A DNA stretch of 64,000 nucleotides from Acridotheres tristis (taxonomy: Eukaryota; Chordata; Aves; Passeriformes; Sturnidae): the NCBI GenBank assembly GCA_037013685.1, contig CM072897.1, forward strand, positions 20,348,143 to 20,412,142. The letters are read 5' to 3'. The position numbers and the translations under genes were made by a program. Within the stretch, counting starts at the first letter, position 1, and each line of letters starts with the position of its first letter. Below, piece by piece: positions 35,917 to 49,075 of the stretch. The notes beneath the pieces were generated by a model. That model was not told the origin of the DNA. It ran no database searches and saw only the letters and a program-made list of their open reading frames with translations.

Positions 35917-36119
35917 CACACAGGCACATCAGACATCAAGAAAACACAAAACATACAGGAACTATACAGGGAGGCTCCACTTTTCACACATACCATCACT
36001 ATTAACAATATTTCAGAAATAAAAGTGATGTTGCTATAGAAACCCACAAGGACGATGCTCTTCTCTGCTCATCACACACAGCCGACCTTGCAGACCTCAT
36101 CCTTCCTGGTTGCACCTCT

Positions 36120-39100
36120 TCAGTTTGAAAAGTACTTCTCCAGCACCTTCGTTAAAAGCCCTGTCTCCTACAAAACAAGACACAATGGTGAGACACGAGG
36201 TCATGCACACAACCACTACCATCACCACCTATGCTGGGTACCATAGGACAGATCAGACAAACATCCCATGCTGGAGCACGATGGCACTTTCAGGGGTGGC
36301 TTGGGATGGCACATGAGAAGGACAGAGCCAGAAGCCTCCCATCCAATGGCTCCAATGCTCTAATGGCTGAAACATAACTCAGATGTCAGAGGGAAACTTC
36401 ATCCCAGTGAGGCAGCAGCCACCGGGCTGAGCTTCAGGGGAGAACCTCATTTAGCAGTGAATGTGAGAAGGCAAAAAGAGACAGAAAACACAGCAGGGAA
36501 GAGTCACAGAGGAGTCTGTGGGATTGGCACTGACCACAGCTCCCAGAGCTATGCAGGACAGCACCTGCCTTCAGGCAGAAGGGCTCTCTCCATACCACTG
36601 GAGCTGTTCCATTCCACGCACATGGTCTCTGCATCCTGGGGAATCAATGCCACATACCCAAGGAGATGACAAAGGATGGGAAAGATCCTCCTCTGCCAGC
36701 CCAATCTTTGTCACATATAGAGCAACATGACAGCACTGTGAAGCCCCAGCATGCTGAGAACCAAGCCTTGTCTACCACACATGGCAGGAAAGTGGAGATG
36801 AAAGTGACAGATCCTGAGCAGGGCCTGGACCGGGGGTTTCGCGGGGCAGAGCTATGAAAAAGCCTGTGAGACAGGTGGAAACATGGCACATAGATCAGTT
36901 TCAGGCTGGGTGCTGACACCTGGTGTCCAACAACAGTCATGGTGAGGGGGAAAGCTGTCAGGGTGGCAGGAATTTGGATTAGCACTGTGACAACCGTAAG
37001 AGCAAAAAAAAATAAGGTCACACAGAACAGTATATCGTGGACAGCAGCCAGAGGCACTGGGGAGAAGCAGTTCTGTAATATTCACAACAGAACGGATGTG
37101 AGGATGCCCTGGGTATGGGTGGGAGAAAGGAGCAGGAGGGCAGGAGTTGAGGAAGTGAGATGCTCAGAGATGCCCAAGGAGCAAAACCAGAAAGAGCACC
37201 CAGCAAGATGACCAAGGGGACCAGGGCACTGCCCAAGGAGAGGCTTCAGGCTTTGGGAAGAGAAAGTGAGGGGCAGGAGCCAGTTACACATCAAGCACAC
37301 ATTTGGGTACGGAATCCCACCTTGCCCTACAGAGGCACCGGGCAGGCACTGGCCAGCACCTGCACAAGCCACAGACAAATCACTGTCCAGCAGCAGAGCT
37401 TTGGCACCCAGTGCCATACCTGGCCAGAACCCACCCCTGAGTACTGGCTGGGCTTTGGCACCCAGCTGGAATCTGTAGCGCAGTATCAGCACTCGGGGCA
37501 GCCTTTGCACAGGCACATCTGCAACGTGAGCAGCAATCTCTGAAGGGGATAGCCCCAGGGAGCACCTTTACCAAATTCACACTACATGCTCAGAAACAAG
37601 GCAGGGCAGCACATCTACCAGCTCTCCCATCCTCTCAACAAGTGCTCTTCTGCTCAGAGGTTCCTTGGGGAGCATGGGGAAGGGTCCAGAATCTCCACAG
37701 CCCTCATCTCCTTTCCAGCCGCATCTGAGAAGCAAACACTGCAGCAGCCCCGCACAGCTCACTACACAAGGAGTGGGGTGGGCTGGTGCCTTCAGCTATG
37801 CCCAGTTGTATCTTCACCGTGGAAAGCCCTCTACCCAATGGGAACAGCCCTCTGGGATGCATCAGTTTACCTTAATCTCCTGAAAGTGAGTCCAAAAGGG
37901 GCTTGAACAATCAGTAGCTCTCAGGTTCCCAGTCCTGCAACTCTGCTCCACCTGTGCCAAAGAGGAGCAAGCCCTGCCTAACCCTGCACAGCAGAAATAG
38001 CTTTACCTGCATGCAGTGCTACTGAATAGCTCCTCAGGCGTCTGGCTAAGTGGGACAGCACAGGCAGGACTGACTTAAGAGGATTTCACCCTTTTTAGAC
38101 TCTCAGTTACTTCCTGCAGTGACTGGAAAGGGTGAGACCCCAGGGAAGTATGCAGGAGGCAACAGACAAGCAGAGCCACACAGACTAATTCCATCTATGA
38201 ATATTGAAATTCCATTCCTTGACTGAGCAATTCCATCTCTACATCCTGCCTGAGGATCTGTGCCTGTGCATTGCTCCCAGGGGCAGATTTTCCACTAGGA
38301 GCCAAGTCAGTTCAAAGGTAAAAGCCGCAGTAAGACTGAGGATCTGCTGATACACAGTGGAACCAGTGAAGCTCCTGCCCTCTTCCTGCTCCCCAAAACC
38401 TGCTCTGCAGCAGGAGGACCAATATACCCTCTGCAAGGCTTTGTGCCCTTAGCATCGAGGAATCCCAGTCATGCTGACACAGAGCCAGTGCTCTTTGCTT
38501 GACTGATTCCTTTCCCTTTATATTCTTTGTCCCTCTTGATCTCCTGCTGTGGAAATAAAAGGGAGAAAGGATTTCCCTGTCCTTGGAAAAGGGGGCACCA
38601 TCCTTTTCTGCATCTGGCTGAGGAAGACCGAGATGCTTATTAACAAGCCCTGGAGACCACAACTGTCACAGCTCCATCGCAGTGTTACTTGCTCATCCTC
38701 ACACCCTTCCCAAGCACCTGGGACTAGTTGTCACTGCCCAGCTAGACACAACTCTCAGGACACTTCTGCTCTCTCCCTTTATGGTTGGTCTTACGAAGTG
38801 GTTTAAGGAGGGTTAAAAGGAAGGTAATGAGGGGAATGCATCTGTAGCAGCTGTGCAACTGCTCCCCTCTCCAGCACAGCTCCTCCACCTTTCTGCTCTG
38901 AGCATCTCCCTCCGCCTAAGTCAATATTCACCTGGTCAGTGAGGTCGTATTTCCCTTGGTTCTCATCCAATAGCCTTTCTTGCAAGAGGATTTTCAGGAG
39001 CTCCCGGGTCAGTAGTTCCATCATGTCCTCCATCAAGGATCGTAGAGAGGGACTGAAGACCATTGGCACTGCAGGCTTCTCTGGAGTCTCCAGGTGTGGA

Positions 39101-39720
39101 GAGCCTGTGACGCTCTTCTTCCCCATGAAGTGACCTGCAACACCACACCGTGTCTGGGGGATGCAGGGCTCCAGCTGAGCTGTCAATGGCCACCCTGCAT
39201 CAGCAGGAACCAACAAGGAGCACCAAGTGACCTAATGCCCAAACCAGCTAAGTCAAAAGAAACACAGAAATCCCAAGACCTCACTCCACATGGGATTTTT
39301 TGAAAACTTCCCTCTCTGTTCCTGTTGACAAGATCTCTGAGGTTACAGAGATGCCACCCAGGGATGCTGAACCTCATATTCCAGGGATGCCATACTGGTC
39401 AGTCTGCTGGAGACGTTGGACCTGCTGCCCAGGGATGCAGGTGGAGGTGACTTCACGCCTGCCCTGGCCTCCCCCGGCCCATCGTGGTCCTGCCAGCATC
39501 CCCCTCCGCACAGGCAGCCACAGGACAGTGCAGGAGGTCTCCGTGCCCCGCACATCCCGCGTGTCCCTGTGTCCCCCCGCCCGGTACCTGTGGCCCAGAG
39601 GTTGCCGCGGGGGTTGACCTTGATCTTGGCGGCCTGGCTGCGGTGCTCAGCTAAGTCGAGGTGGACGGCAGGTCCCAGCGCGGCTCCGCAGAGCAGCAGC
39701 AGGAGGCACCACAGCGCCAT
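36120..39720 (-). CDS. NMB: Neuromedin B precursor (three coding exons)
   Basis: NMB is a secreted bombesin-family neuropeptide precursor whose amidated product activates the NMB receptor (BB1), a Gq-coupled receptor in brain, gut and endocrine tissue. Coding exons are 39588-39720, 38932-39134 and 36120-36167, giving 127 residues. Residues 1 to about 19 form a signal peptide. The mature decapeptide GNLWATGHFM occupies 39-48, preceded by Arg38 and followed by GKK, the amidation glycine and dibasic cleavage site. The HFM ending identifies NMB rather than GRP (HLM). The codon for Gly45 is split by intron 1. Exon 2 carries a leucine-rich C-terminal flanking region. Exon 3 was chosen because it keeps phase, has a pyrimidine-rich TTTTGTAG acceptor, and ends in an LL..VLEKY-type tail like the mammalian C-terminus. 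It is the least certain exon. Confidence 0.93.
36168..38931 (-). other. NMB intron 2
   Basis: This is a 2.8 kb intron. A hydrophobic 137-codon open frame at 36644-37057 (minus) lies within it but has no recognisable family. Nothing else was seen. Confidence 0.45.
39135..39587 (-). other. NMB intron 1
   Basis: A short intron separates the two halves of the mature peptide coding sequence. Its 5' part is GC-rich and belongs to the promoter CpG island. Confidence 0.6.
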
Positions 39721-39880
39721 CGCCGCCGCGGGACCCGCGCCCGCCGCCGTCTCCTCTCGGTTATACCCGCGGGGGCGGGACCTCGCTACAGCCCGGCCCC
39801 GCCCCGGGCTGACACACTGCCATCCTCCGCTTGTGCCCGTCGTGTGTCACTCTAGCGCTCGGGCGCGCGGGAGACGTGAC
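39440..39880. promoter_or_regulatory. NMB: CpG island and promoter of NMB
   Basis: CG-dense sequence surrounds NMB exon 1. On the minus strand a GGGTATAA box (39761-39768) lies about 41 bases before the ATG, predicting a very short 5' untranslated leader. A CRE-half-like GACGTGAC lies at 39873-39880. Confidence 0.6.
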
Positions 39881-42800
39881 TGACCCGCTATTGAGGTGAA
39901 GAGTGACAGACTCACCACCGAGTCTGATCCCCATTCCCAAATCTCTCCGTCATGACCTGTCCAGGCTTCCACCTTCTCCTTTGCACTGGAGCTCAGCCAT
40001 GAGCTTCATTTCCAGTTTAGCTCAAACCCATGTCCCAATACAGGTACCTGCGCACCTGATTATCAGGATGGATAATTTGAGGATCCTGTCCTTGAGGACC
40101 TGCCAGCTCTGCCCAGCTCCTTCATTTTCCAGAGTAGCCTCCCAGAGGATCCCACTTATTGCAGAGCATGAGCACCAGAGCCTGTGTATCACTTCTCACC
40201 TTTTCCACTCCCTTTGAGATTTTGAGACTATTATTTCCTGATTACTACACCCAAATCTTCCATGGATAATCATGTTCCCTATGCGCTCCTCCTTTTCCAT
40301 TAATGGAATGGAGCTGTGACCAGCCATACCAAGGACACAGACAGTGGCGGCCTGGGACACAAGACTGTGTGCCCAGGGCTCAAGTGAAGTGAATTCCACG
40401 TGAAATTGGAAGCATTTGATCAGAGGGCTCCAAGGCACAGGTTGTGCTGTTTCTTCTTGTCCCTTGCCTGCAGCAAACAGGGATTCCTCCAGGTTCCATA
40501 TTTATGCAGGGATACTCTCAGGGACCACAGCAGGTTGGGCTGAGGTCTGGTAGGGGTAACCAGGGTCAGACATAGTCCTGGAAGGTCCATAGTGATGAGG
40601 AGGGCCTGAGGCCAGGTCACGCCAGGCACTTCTGAGCTCCCACAACACAGATCAATGACAGACGACAAGCCCAGGGCTGAGCTCAAGTGGTTCCTGGGTC
40701 CATGTGGATAGAGGGAAGTCCCAGGTGAGAGCCATGAAAGCTAATTAGTGTCCTAAAGGCCCTGGCAGCTTCTGCTGGATTTACAATTCCATAACTTTGC
40801 TAGGAGGTGCTGGTTGGTGGGGATGAGATGACCCAGTTCTCCTGGGAAATGGCAGAGGGAATTCATTAGTAACGCTCTTCTCAGCATGTGCTACTGTTCA
40901 GGAGAACATGGATAGAGGTGACACATTCCCTTTTAGCAGCAGAGAACTGCAAACTCAGCTCCAAGCTTACAGGAAGAAAAATCCCAAAGTGTTCCTGTGT
41001 TACCAGGCATCCTCCCAAACTATGTGAATGTCCCCTTGGCTGGCCAGATCAGCATGGGCTCCCTTACTCTTCCAGAGATGAGCCACAGTGATGGACAAGG
41101 CCTTCTCCTCCCTCACTCACCAAGTGTGACACCTCTGCCAGCCTTGCGTCCAGGTGTGCTGGACGTCCCGGACTCAAAAGGGGGATCTCACCCTGCTCTC
41201 TCACCATGCTCCTTCCCTGTGTTCAGCAGGAGAATGGCTGAACAGGCAGTGCTCAGCTTGCCACTCAAGGAGGTGACCCTTTAAGAGGCCACAGGGTGCA
41301 TGAATACAGTGCTTACCCCAGATGTGGCATTTACAGCCCCAACTCTCACAATCACATCATGGCAGCTTTGTCTCCCCCACTGAGTCAAGCAGAGACAGGA
41401 GACCTGAGGCCCCTGGTCCCAGTGGTGCTGGTGGCTGGGACCACTGCTTGGGCTCTGGTATCCCTTCCCAGTGCCCATATGCCAGTGCTGCATCTGGACA
41501 GACACAAAGACCCCTGTACCTTCACTATTTCCTCTCTCAGTCCGTGTCCCTCTCCCAGTGTCCTGCACTGCCATTGCACTGATAAAACACAGCTTGAAAC
41601 GGACAGGTATTATCCCAAGCCTTTTCTTCAAAACAGTTCTGAATTCACTCATGGGATGAATGGTCTGGAGAAGGTGGGGGATGTAGGAAGCGCAGGAGGA
41701 GTATGTGAGGTCCAGAGAAGGTGCTGGATGTGAAGGAAGATCGTGGTGCTGCCCAGCACTGGCACAGCTGACTCTAGCTTCTCCTCACCCTGGGGAAGGG
41801 GTGTTTTTTGGAAAGCTGAGCAGCAATCCTCTACTGTGGAGAACAGCAAGGTGAAGGGTTACCTGTAGGATTAGGGAGGATGAAGCCAGAGATGAAGTGA
41901 TCCCAATTACAGAGGGCAGATGAAAGAGCCCTGGGCAATTATGGCACCAACTGAAGCATGACATGGTTAAGTCCCACTCCTTCAGTGCTCCTCACAAGCA
42001 GCCCCAGGGGACAAGGGATAAGCAGTGGGAAGCTGTAGGGTTTCAAACAGGATGAAGGCTTTTGCACTGCTCTAATTAGATGCACAACCAAATGCACACA
42101 GATCTTCCTTCTTTTTCAGCTGCTGTTATCTCAGCTAAGGTGAGAGCAGAGGAACAGGTATTTTCTATCCCAATGGCACTGCTAAGCAAGCTTGCGAAAG
42201 GCTGGAAAAAAGAAATCAGGGAGTTCCTGCCCTTTTGCAGTGCCATTGTAAACCTTCAAAAACTGAGGGGATGTCAGATTAATTGCTGAGTACTAAGGCT
42301 TGACCTCATGATGTGTGTGTGGGAGATGTGAGCCCATAACCCCGATTTCAAGTTTGGAAAGAGCACTGGAACAGCTATGCAGAGACGTGTTGGAGCCTAG
42401 AAGTGGGAGCACAATTCAGGACAGGGGCTTTATTGGAAAACAACTGGTGAAAGGACCCCAAGCTCAGCACTCACTGAGCAGCAGCAGCAGCAGTGCTGTG
42501 ATCTAGGCAGGGCTTCAGGAACAACAATTCCTTCCTCCACAGCCTTGGTAAATACCAGCCCCAGATACCAACAGAGAGACCAGATTTTTTTCTGGATTTC
42601 CTAGTCTTCACAAATAAGTTGTTCCTAATTTTAGGGAAAACAACTGGCACCCAGGACCTGCTTGGGAAGGGCACCAGGACCTGAGCTCCAGAACCTGGTC
42701 ACCAGCCTGGTGGGGTTTGTGGTAGATTTTCTGCCTCTCCCTTTGTCCCACTTTGGTGGGTCAGAGCAAGACACCCAGCCTGGAGCCTGCTGGGACTTGC

Positions 42801-43400
42801 AGCATTCCAGGTAGGAACTGACACTGCAGTGCTTCTCTGCCACTTGCTCTCTTCAACTCAGCAGAGATTCAACTTCCCAACAGCTACCACCCCCCAAGGG
42901 AATCTTCAAAGCTTGCGTATCAAAAAAAGCTTTAGAAATTCTACTTTATACATCAGTTTTGATAGCAGAGGTCAGCACACCAACTTTCACATGTGGTGCA
43001 GGGGATGGGGCTGTTGGCAGCCCCAGAAGTGACTCCTTGGAAAATGGTACCGATGGTTATGTCCTCGAGGCAGAGGAGGGACTGCACAGAGCTCCCCCTC
43101 CCCTCTCTGTAGGATTTACCCTCCGGGGCTGGGTGAGAGCAGCCCTGCACAGCCCCACACCCTCCAGGAATGTCCCTTCCCACCAAAAACACCACAAAGC
43201 TCCAGGTATCTTCAGCTTCCCCAGACGCCTGCAGCCGGAGGGAGCAGGGGTTGTTTTGTTCTATTTTACCCCAGCAATCGACACACACGGTTTACTCTGG
43301 ACGGCTGCTGACCACAGAACTGACATTTTCACAGCACAATCTGTAACAATCCCGACGTTTCAGATAGTAGCACTTAACTTGGAACCCGTTGTTTTATAAA
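39881..43400. other. Intergenic NMB-SEC11A, left part
   Basis: No exon, RNA gene or clear mobile element was recognised. A short CAG run near 42479-42493 (about five units) is the only simple repeat seen. Confidence 0.4.
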
Positions 43401-43559
43401 TAGAGTTAAAATTGGTTTTTCTCCCTGTGCACCATTTTGTATTTATGTACATTTAAATTTCATCTTTTTTATTACCCAGTCTCTTCCTCTTCCCTTCTGT
43501 TCATTACCTCTTAGCAAACAATTTCCCCTGTAAGGATCTCGCCACCTGTTTCAGAGCTG

Positions 43560-43720
43560 ATTCCTTCCTTCAAGAGCCTCTGCTAAGGGACCTTGACAAA
43601 TACCTTTGGGAAATCCAGGTGGATGATCCCTGTGGGTTCACCTTGCCCATAAGCCTCCAAATTCCTTCAATAAGTTCCAAGTCTACTCTTAGGGTGTTCT
43701 GTTCCTTACCAAACTCCTGT
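43560..43720 (-). repeat. Old LINE reverse-transcriptase remnant
   Basis: On the minus strand a short reading frame resembles the conserved non-LTR reverse-transcriptase block (LDF.K.F.KVP...LL): IHLDFPKVFVKVP, a stop, then RLLKE. It is decayed, contains a stop and is flanked by AT-rich sequence. The family (CR1/L2-like) is uncertain. Confidence 0.45.
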
Positions 43721-43984
43721 CCAAGTAGGGATGAGCGATAAAAGACCTGTGAAACAGGCACTGGTAGCAAATCCTTTAAATGCACCTAAAGATGAAGCAG
43801 GATTTCACCAGGTAAAGAAAGGAAATCAAAACTAAGCAAAACAAATGGATCTAAAAACTGCCCAGCCAAAAGGGCCTCACTAACAAATGTAACAGACCAA
43901 CCTGAAAATACCCTGGTTTAAGGGCTTTAAAGCAAGGTCCATTTTGTTTTTTCTCTGCTTTGCATCCAGGTCTGGAATCCTCAG

Positions 43985-44462
43985 CCCAAGACATGGACCA
44001 GTTGAAGCAAGTCCAGATGTGGCCACAGAGATGCTCTAAGAGCTAGTGCCCCTCTGCTCTGGAGCCAGGCTGGGAGAGCTAAGGGTGCTCACCTGGAGAA
44101 AAGAAAGCTCCAGGGAGACCTAAAAGTTCCTGCCAGTGTCTGCAAGGGCTCCAAGAGAGCTGGAGAGGGACTTCAAACAAGGGCCTGGAGTGACAAGACA
44201 AGGGGAAATAACTTTCCACTGCCAGAGGACAGGGTTAGACGGGATATTGGGAAGATACTCTTCTCCGTGAGGTTGGTCAGGCCCTGGCACAGGTTACCCA
44301 GAGCAGCTGTGGCTGCCCTATCCCAGGAAATGTCTAAGGCCGGGTTGGACATGGCTTGGAGCAACCTGGTCTAGTGGAAGGTGTCCTTGTCCACAGCGGG
44401 AAGTGGGACTGGCTGGGTTTTAAGGTCCCTTCCAGCCCAAATCATTCTGGGATTCTATGCTT
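43985..44462 (+). repeat. CR1 LINE fragment, 3' part
   Basis: Standard CR1 body (GGAGCCAGGCTGGGAGAGCT, TGACAAGACAAGGGGAAATA) is followed by a CATTCTGGGATTCTATG tail. Confidence 0.9.
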
Positions 44463-47400
44463 TAGTACCTTTGGCACTGACTCTGGACCCCAGCTAGGCT
44501 GCAAGGGAGAGACTCCATGCTATGGAGTTCAGGCTTCCCACGCCCTGCAAATATCCACCTGGGCAGGCCAATATGTGCTCAAACTGATGGCTCTAATAAA
44601 AAGCAAATACAGAGAGCAAAGTCATCGAATGCCCCTATTTGTTTCCTTCACAGAGCTCCTGGTGCCAATAAAACTCTTAGCAGCAGTTAGGTTGCTTCAG
44701 CCTCTTCTTCACCATTTTTCCAAAGCCAGGTCCTGACATATGCCTGAGGGTATATTTTGATGCATTTTTCTCTTGTTTACAAAGATTAAATCCCTCTGTT
44801 ACATCCATTCGTCCACAGGCAATAGCTGTTGTTTATAAAAGATAAAATTTGAAATCTTGCACATCTTGTTTTCAACTCATTTTCAATTTTCATTTAAGCT
44901 GTAAATGAGTTGGCGTTTTCCCTGAGGCCTCCCCTTCACTCCATACTGCTGGACATACACAAATAACTGCTCTGCAAGAAGACTTAGAGAAGAAAATCGT
45001 GTTTTCTTCCAGGCCTATCCAGGCCCAGCTCAGAAGTGTCCTAGCCAGAATTATACAGCAGAAATCTTATATCCCAGTTTGAGTGAATAAAGGCTCAGAG
45101 AAGTTAATATCCTCCATATTATTTTTCCTTCAGGTCTGTTTCTATGGGGAAAGGGGAGATTGAAAACAAAGGTGATACCAAGATATTCAGCAGAGAGAGA
45201 TGCAGGAAGAATTTTGAATTGTTAAACAGAAGGAGCACAAATAGTCAAAAAATGAGGAGGAGAAGAAGCAAGAGACTGAGAGCTCCAGCTGCTCCATCCT
45301 GGATCACAGAGGTTCTGAATCACAAAAGGTGAATTTCTAGTCCATCTCTATTTAGACTGTTCTTCTCTGTGAAGATGTTTATTTCCCCCAAGGTTTAGGA
45401 AACTCTGCTAGACAGACATTCACAGGACCTGCTAGAATTGAACAAGTGTATGAATTTCCCCATGAGCTGGAGTAGGTTTAATAGACAATGTGCCCAACTA
45501 GCAGGCCAGCACATAGAGACAAGTCCTGTTCCATGGGGAACCAGGATTATGTGTGATGGAGCTGATGGGTTTTTACAGAAACTGAGGGATAAGCAGAGTA
45601 AGCAAATGTGAAGAGTGATTCTCACAGCTGAGCAGACTAGGAACCCGCAGCAAAGCCACCCAATTAGGGCAAAATAGAGCCACCAAGGTAGATTTCTCAG
45701 GAAAGCCCCCATGTCCCATATGAATCCAACATGCTTGGGGTGGTAGATCTATTCCAGCAGAGACCTGTGGCTCCTGACAGGTGAGAATCTGGGTGCAGAT
45801 GACAAAGGGACAGAAGTGTTACGAGGTTGGGAAGACGTAAAAGGGGCAGGAGGCTGGCTCAAAGTACAGTGTGGGTGCTGTTTCTCTTCTCCCAGTGATG
45901 AGCCATGTAAGTCACTCACCACACATGAACTCCCACCCTGAACTGCTGACACTGTGGGAACAGCATAGGCTGGGCCCTTCTGGCATCACCCCAGTGCACC
46001 TTCCTGGAGGATGGAACCAGGACATTCCTCATCTGATTCAGCCACTGAGTCACTAGCACCGAATGGGTCATACCAACAGTTGCTTTGCACTGCCCCTGCT
46101 CTGGCACAGAAGCCATCCCCAAGGCATGTGCTCTAGGCACCTCCTCTCTTGCTTCTCTCCTCTGTCTCCTCTACTTCTCCTGGCAAACTTTTGGGCCGTG
46201 CTGGTAGCTGCACGCTTTGTTTGCGTTGTGCATTTCTCCAGCAGAGAGTGGTCTTCATGTATGGACCAGGTTTGTTCTTGAAGATGCTCCCTGGAAAAAA
46301 ATACAGTTCTGATCTGTTCTGATTTTATGGGCACGAAAATCACCATGAAATCACCCAATCTCATTAAAGACAGTGGGGAACTGACTATCTGACAAAACTT
46401 GAGCCCTGTGAACCCCTGCAAAGCAATAAGCAGCAACAGATCTGGATGAACCACCGTGATGCTCATTGCTGTTCAACCAAAAACCATGAATTAAAGCATC
46501 ATAAATACACAAAAACAGCCTCTGTCTCACAGAGCTCCAGCTTGCAGTACATCACCCACCCCTCACAGCTCACTTCCCAACCATCATGCTCTTGCTTATG
46601 CATTTAGGTTTGATACAAAAAAAATCACCCACTAGAATTTCAGCAGCCATCAGACACAGCCCAGCATGGCTTTGCTTCATAAAACAGCTCCTGCCCATGA
46701 AGGAAATCTGTGCCCTGAACTGCGGATGTGACTGAACTGTAATTAAGCACTGGAATTGCTACCAGAAAACCTGCTCTGTTTGGCTGTAACCAACCACAAC
46801 AGAGACAGGAGCAATCAGCCGTGGAAGACTTTTTCCTTAATTTTTTTCTCCTTTTATAAACCAGACCTTTCAACACCCACATACTTTACAAGCAAATCCC
46901 ATTCCTGTGGTGACACAAAGGTCTCCATCCATTTCCAAAACCTCCAGTATCACTGACTGCTGGAGCTACCTAAACCAGTTTCACCTTTAAAAAAAAGTGG
47001 CACAAAACTGAAATAAAACACAAACACATCAAGTTCTACCATAAACCAATCTGGCTCTGTGGGAGCTCAGAAGTGCTCCCAAACACCTCAGCATCAGCAC
47101 CCAGCCAGCCAGAGATCCTGCTCACTCTGTGGCTTTTCTGCTCAGCAAAGCAGAATAATCTGGTGGGGATGGAGCCAGCAACAACTCAGCGTCATCCTGC
47201 TCCCATATGCCCAGTTTCCAGCCTGTGCAGGCTCATCCCTAACACTTTCTCATCCTCCTGTGGCAGGAAAGGTGCTGCTAGAAGGCAGGAAATGTTGTGA
47301 GAGGTGGCACAGGAGGTGGTGGGTGTTGGAGCTGTGATGGGGTTGACTGTTGAATTATTCTCATCCTAATTAGAGTTAACTCCCCATTTCACAACTGCAG

Positions 47401-48649
47401 GTAACAGAACCACATTCTCAGCTGTACAGAGCTGGAAACAGGCAGAACACAGGCTGCAGAGATGAATTCTCAAGGCAAAGCAGACAGACTCAGGCTCCCC
47501 ATGAGCTGCAAGGCCAGAAATGCCTCAGGAAGGTGCTCTACAGTGATAGCAGCTCTCAAAGACTATCTGTTCTCTCAGTGCTGCCTGGGTTTGACTTTTG
47601 ACAGAATATCCCATCCTTAACTCAAGAATTACAGAGAATTACACATTCTCCTTTCAAGGGCTCTAACACTGGGGGCAAGAGATACAGATTTTACCATTTT
47701 TATTATGAAGTTATGATTACTCAGTGCCACAGGCCCAAGGCTCAGTGCTGGGGGTTGGATCTGTTCGTAGATTCTTTCAGTGCCCTTACAGGTGATGTCT
47801 GCTTTATCTTACATAGGGAACAAAGCACATGGTAACATGAAAATCAGCAAAATGACACAATTCACCTCCAGAGATGGGAGAGGCCTGAAAAACCCAATGA
47901 GAGACATATGCAAGAAACTGCAAACAGCCATAAACATGCCAGCAGATTTTGTCCTTGCTTTTCCTGACTGCTTTTGCTTTATACAAGCTGTGCGTCTGGC
48001 TTCAGTGACCATCTGCAATGATTCCTGTTGCTCTGGAATCCTGGAGCAGTCATGGAGAAGAGCTGATAAACTGCAATATCGCTGCCTTGCACCTCTTCCC
48101 TGAGCTCTCTCTGACAACATCTCCACCAGCAGGATCACAAGCCTGAATGAGAAGCTCAGAAAAAATAGCTGCTGCACATGGTGACAAGTGGGTTTTTTAT
48201 TTCAGACCCCAGGGTAGCCTGTAGCTTTCAGGTGAGCTGTGAGATGTGGCCAGTTCACAGGACACCTGAAACCCTTTTCCAAAACTAAGCAATTTTTATT
48301 ATTGCATCCTGCTAAATCATCCCTGTCACAGCTGAGGGTATTTCCTATCTCAATCCTTTTGTTACCTAGCGCCACAATACACAAAGTAATCCTTTGCCAA
48401 CTTCTACCCCAAACACTTTGCAGTGTTTAGGTAGATTATTTCAGTGTGATTTACAGAAACACAGAAATACTGAATGATCAACAGCTCAAGACAGATTATT
48501 CTCCAAAAAGAGGTGAGAGGAGCTGCTATTGCTCTGTGAGGAGAGAACAAGTTAGATGGTGGCTCTAGGAGGGGGTGTGCAACAGCAAAGCCCAGGTGTC
48601 CCCCAGAACCCGGGCAAAGAGGCTGCTCTCCTCAGGGCAATAACAAAAA
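44463..48649. other. Intergenic NMB-SEC11A, right part
   Basis: No recognisable gene. Open frames of up to 132 codons (for example 46068-46466 minus) lack family similarity and overlap open frames on the other strand. Confidence 0.4.
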
Positions 48650-48669
48650 ACGTGGCAAGAGGCAAAATC

Positions 48670-48675
48670 TTTATT
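48670..48675 (-). terminator. SEC11A: Candidate polyadenylation signal of SEC11A
   Basis: TTTATT on the plus strand is AATAAA on the minus strand, 400 bases after the SEC11A stop. The 3' end would be near 48650. Confidence 0.55.
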
Positions 48676-49075
48676 CCAGTTCTGAATTGGAAAAAAAACG
48701 TCATGGTAACAACTCATCATTGGACAGTTCAGTAAGCACAAGGGAGGGGGCACCTGGCCCGGCCAGGCACAGACTGAGGACACGGTCCCAGAGGCACTTG
48801 GAGAGGAAGCTCAGCTTCAAAGTACAAGCACTAAACACTTTGGCTCAATTTTTTAATATAAAAATTCACTAAAAAGGCTAAAATGTGACAAACCATTGGA
48901 AATACTGTGACAAACATTCACCCTTACGCAGTAAAAACCAAAACAAACCCAAACTGGCAAGAAGCTTTGAAATGCATGCTTTCTTCTTTCTCCTGGCACA
49001 TCGGACCATCAGCTACTTTAAACGTTCATCTAGAAAAATCCATGGCACCTTCACTTCGTAGTTCAGTGCAAGGGA

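Noticed and set aside
36644..37057. Hydrophobic 137-codon minus-strand ORF
   Set aside because: It lies wholly inside NMB intron 2, has no recognised domain, and overlaps open frames on the other strand. Most likely chance.
42479..42493. CAG trinucleotide run
   Set aside because: Only about five units, too short to be notable.
45395..45712. Cysteine- and leucine-rich 105-codon minus-strand ORF
   Set aside because: It looked like a membrane or envelope protein at first, but no motif could be identified and there is no context of a mobile element.
46068..46466. 132-codon minus-strand ORF between NMB and SEC11A
   Set aside because: No family similarity, no promoter signal, and overlapping open frame on the plus strand.
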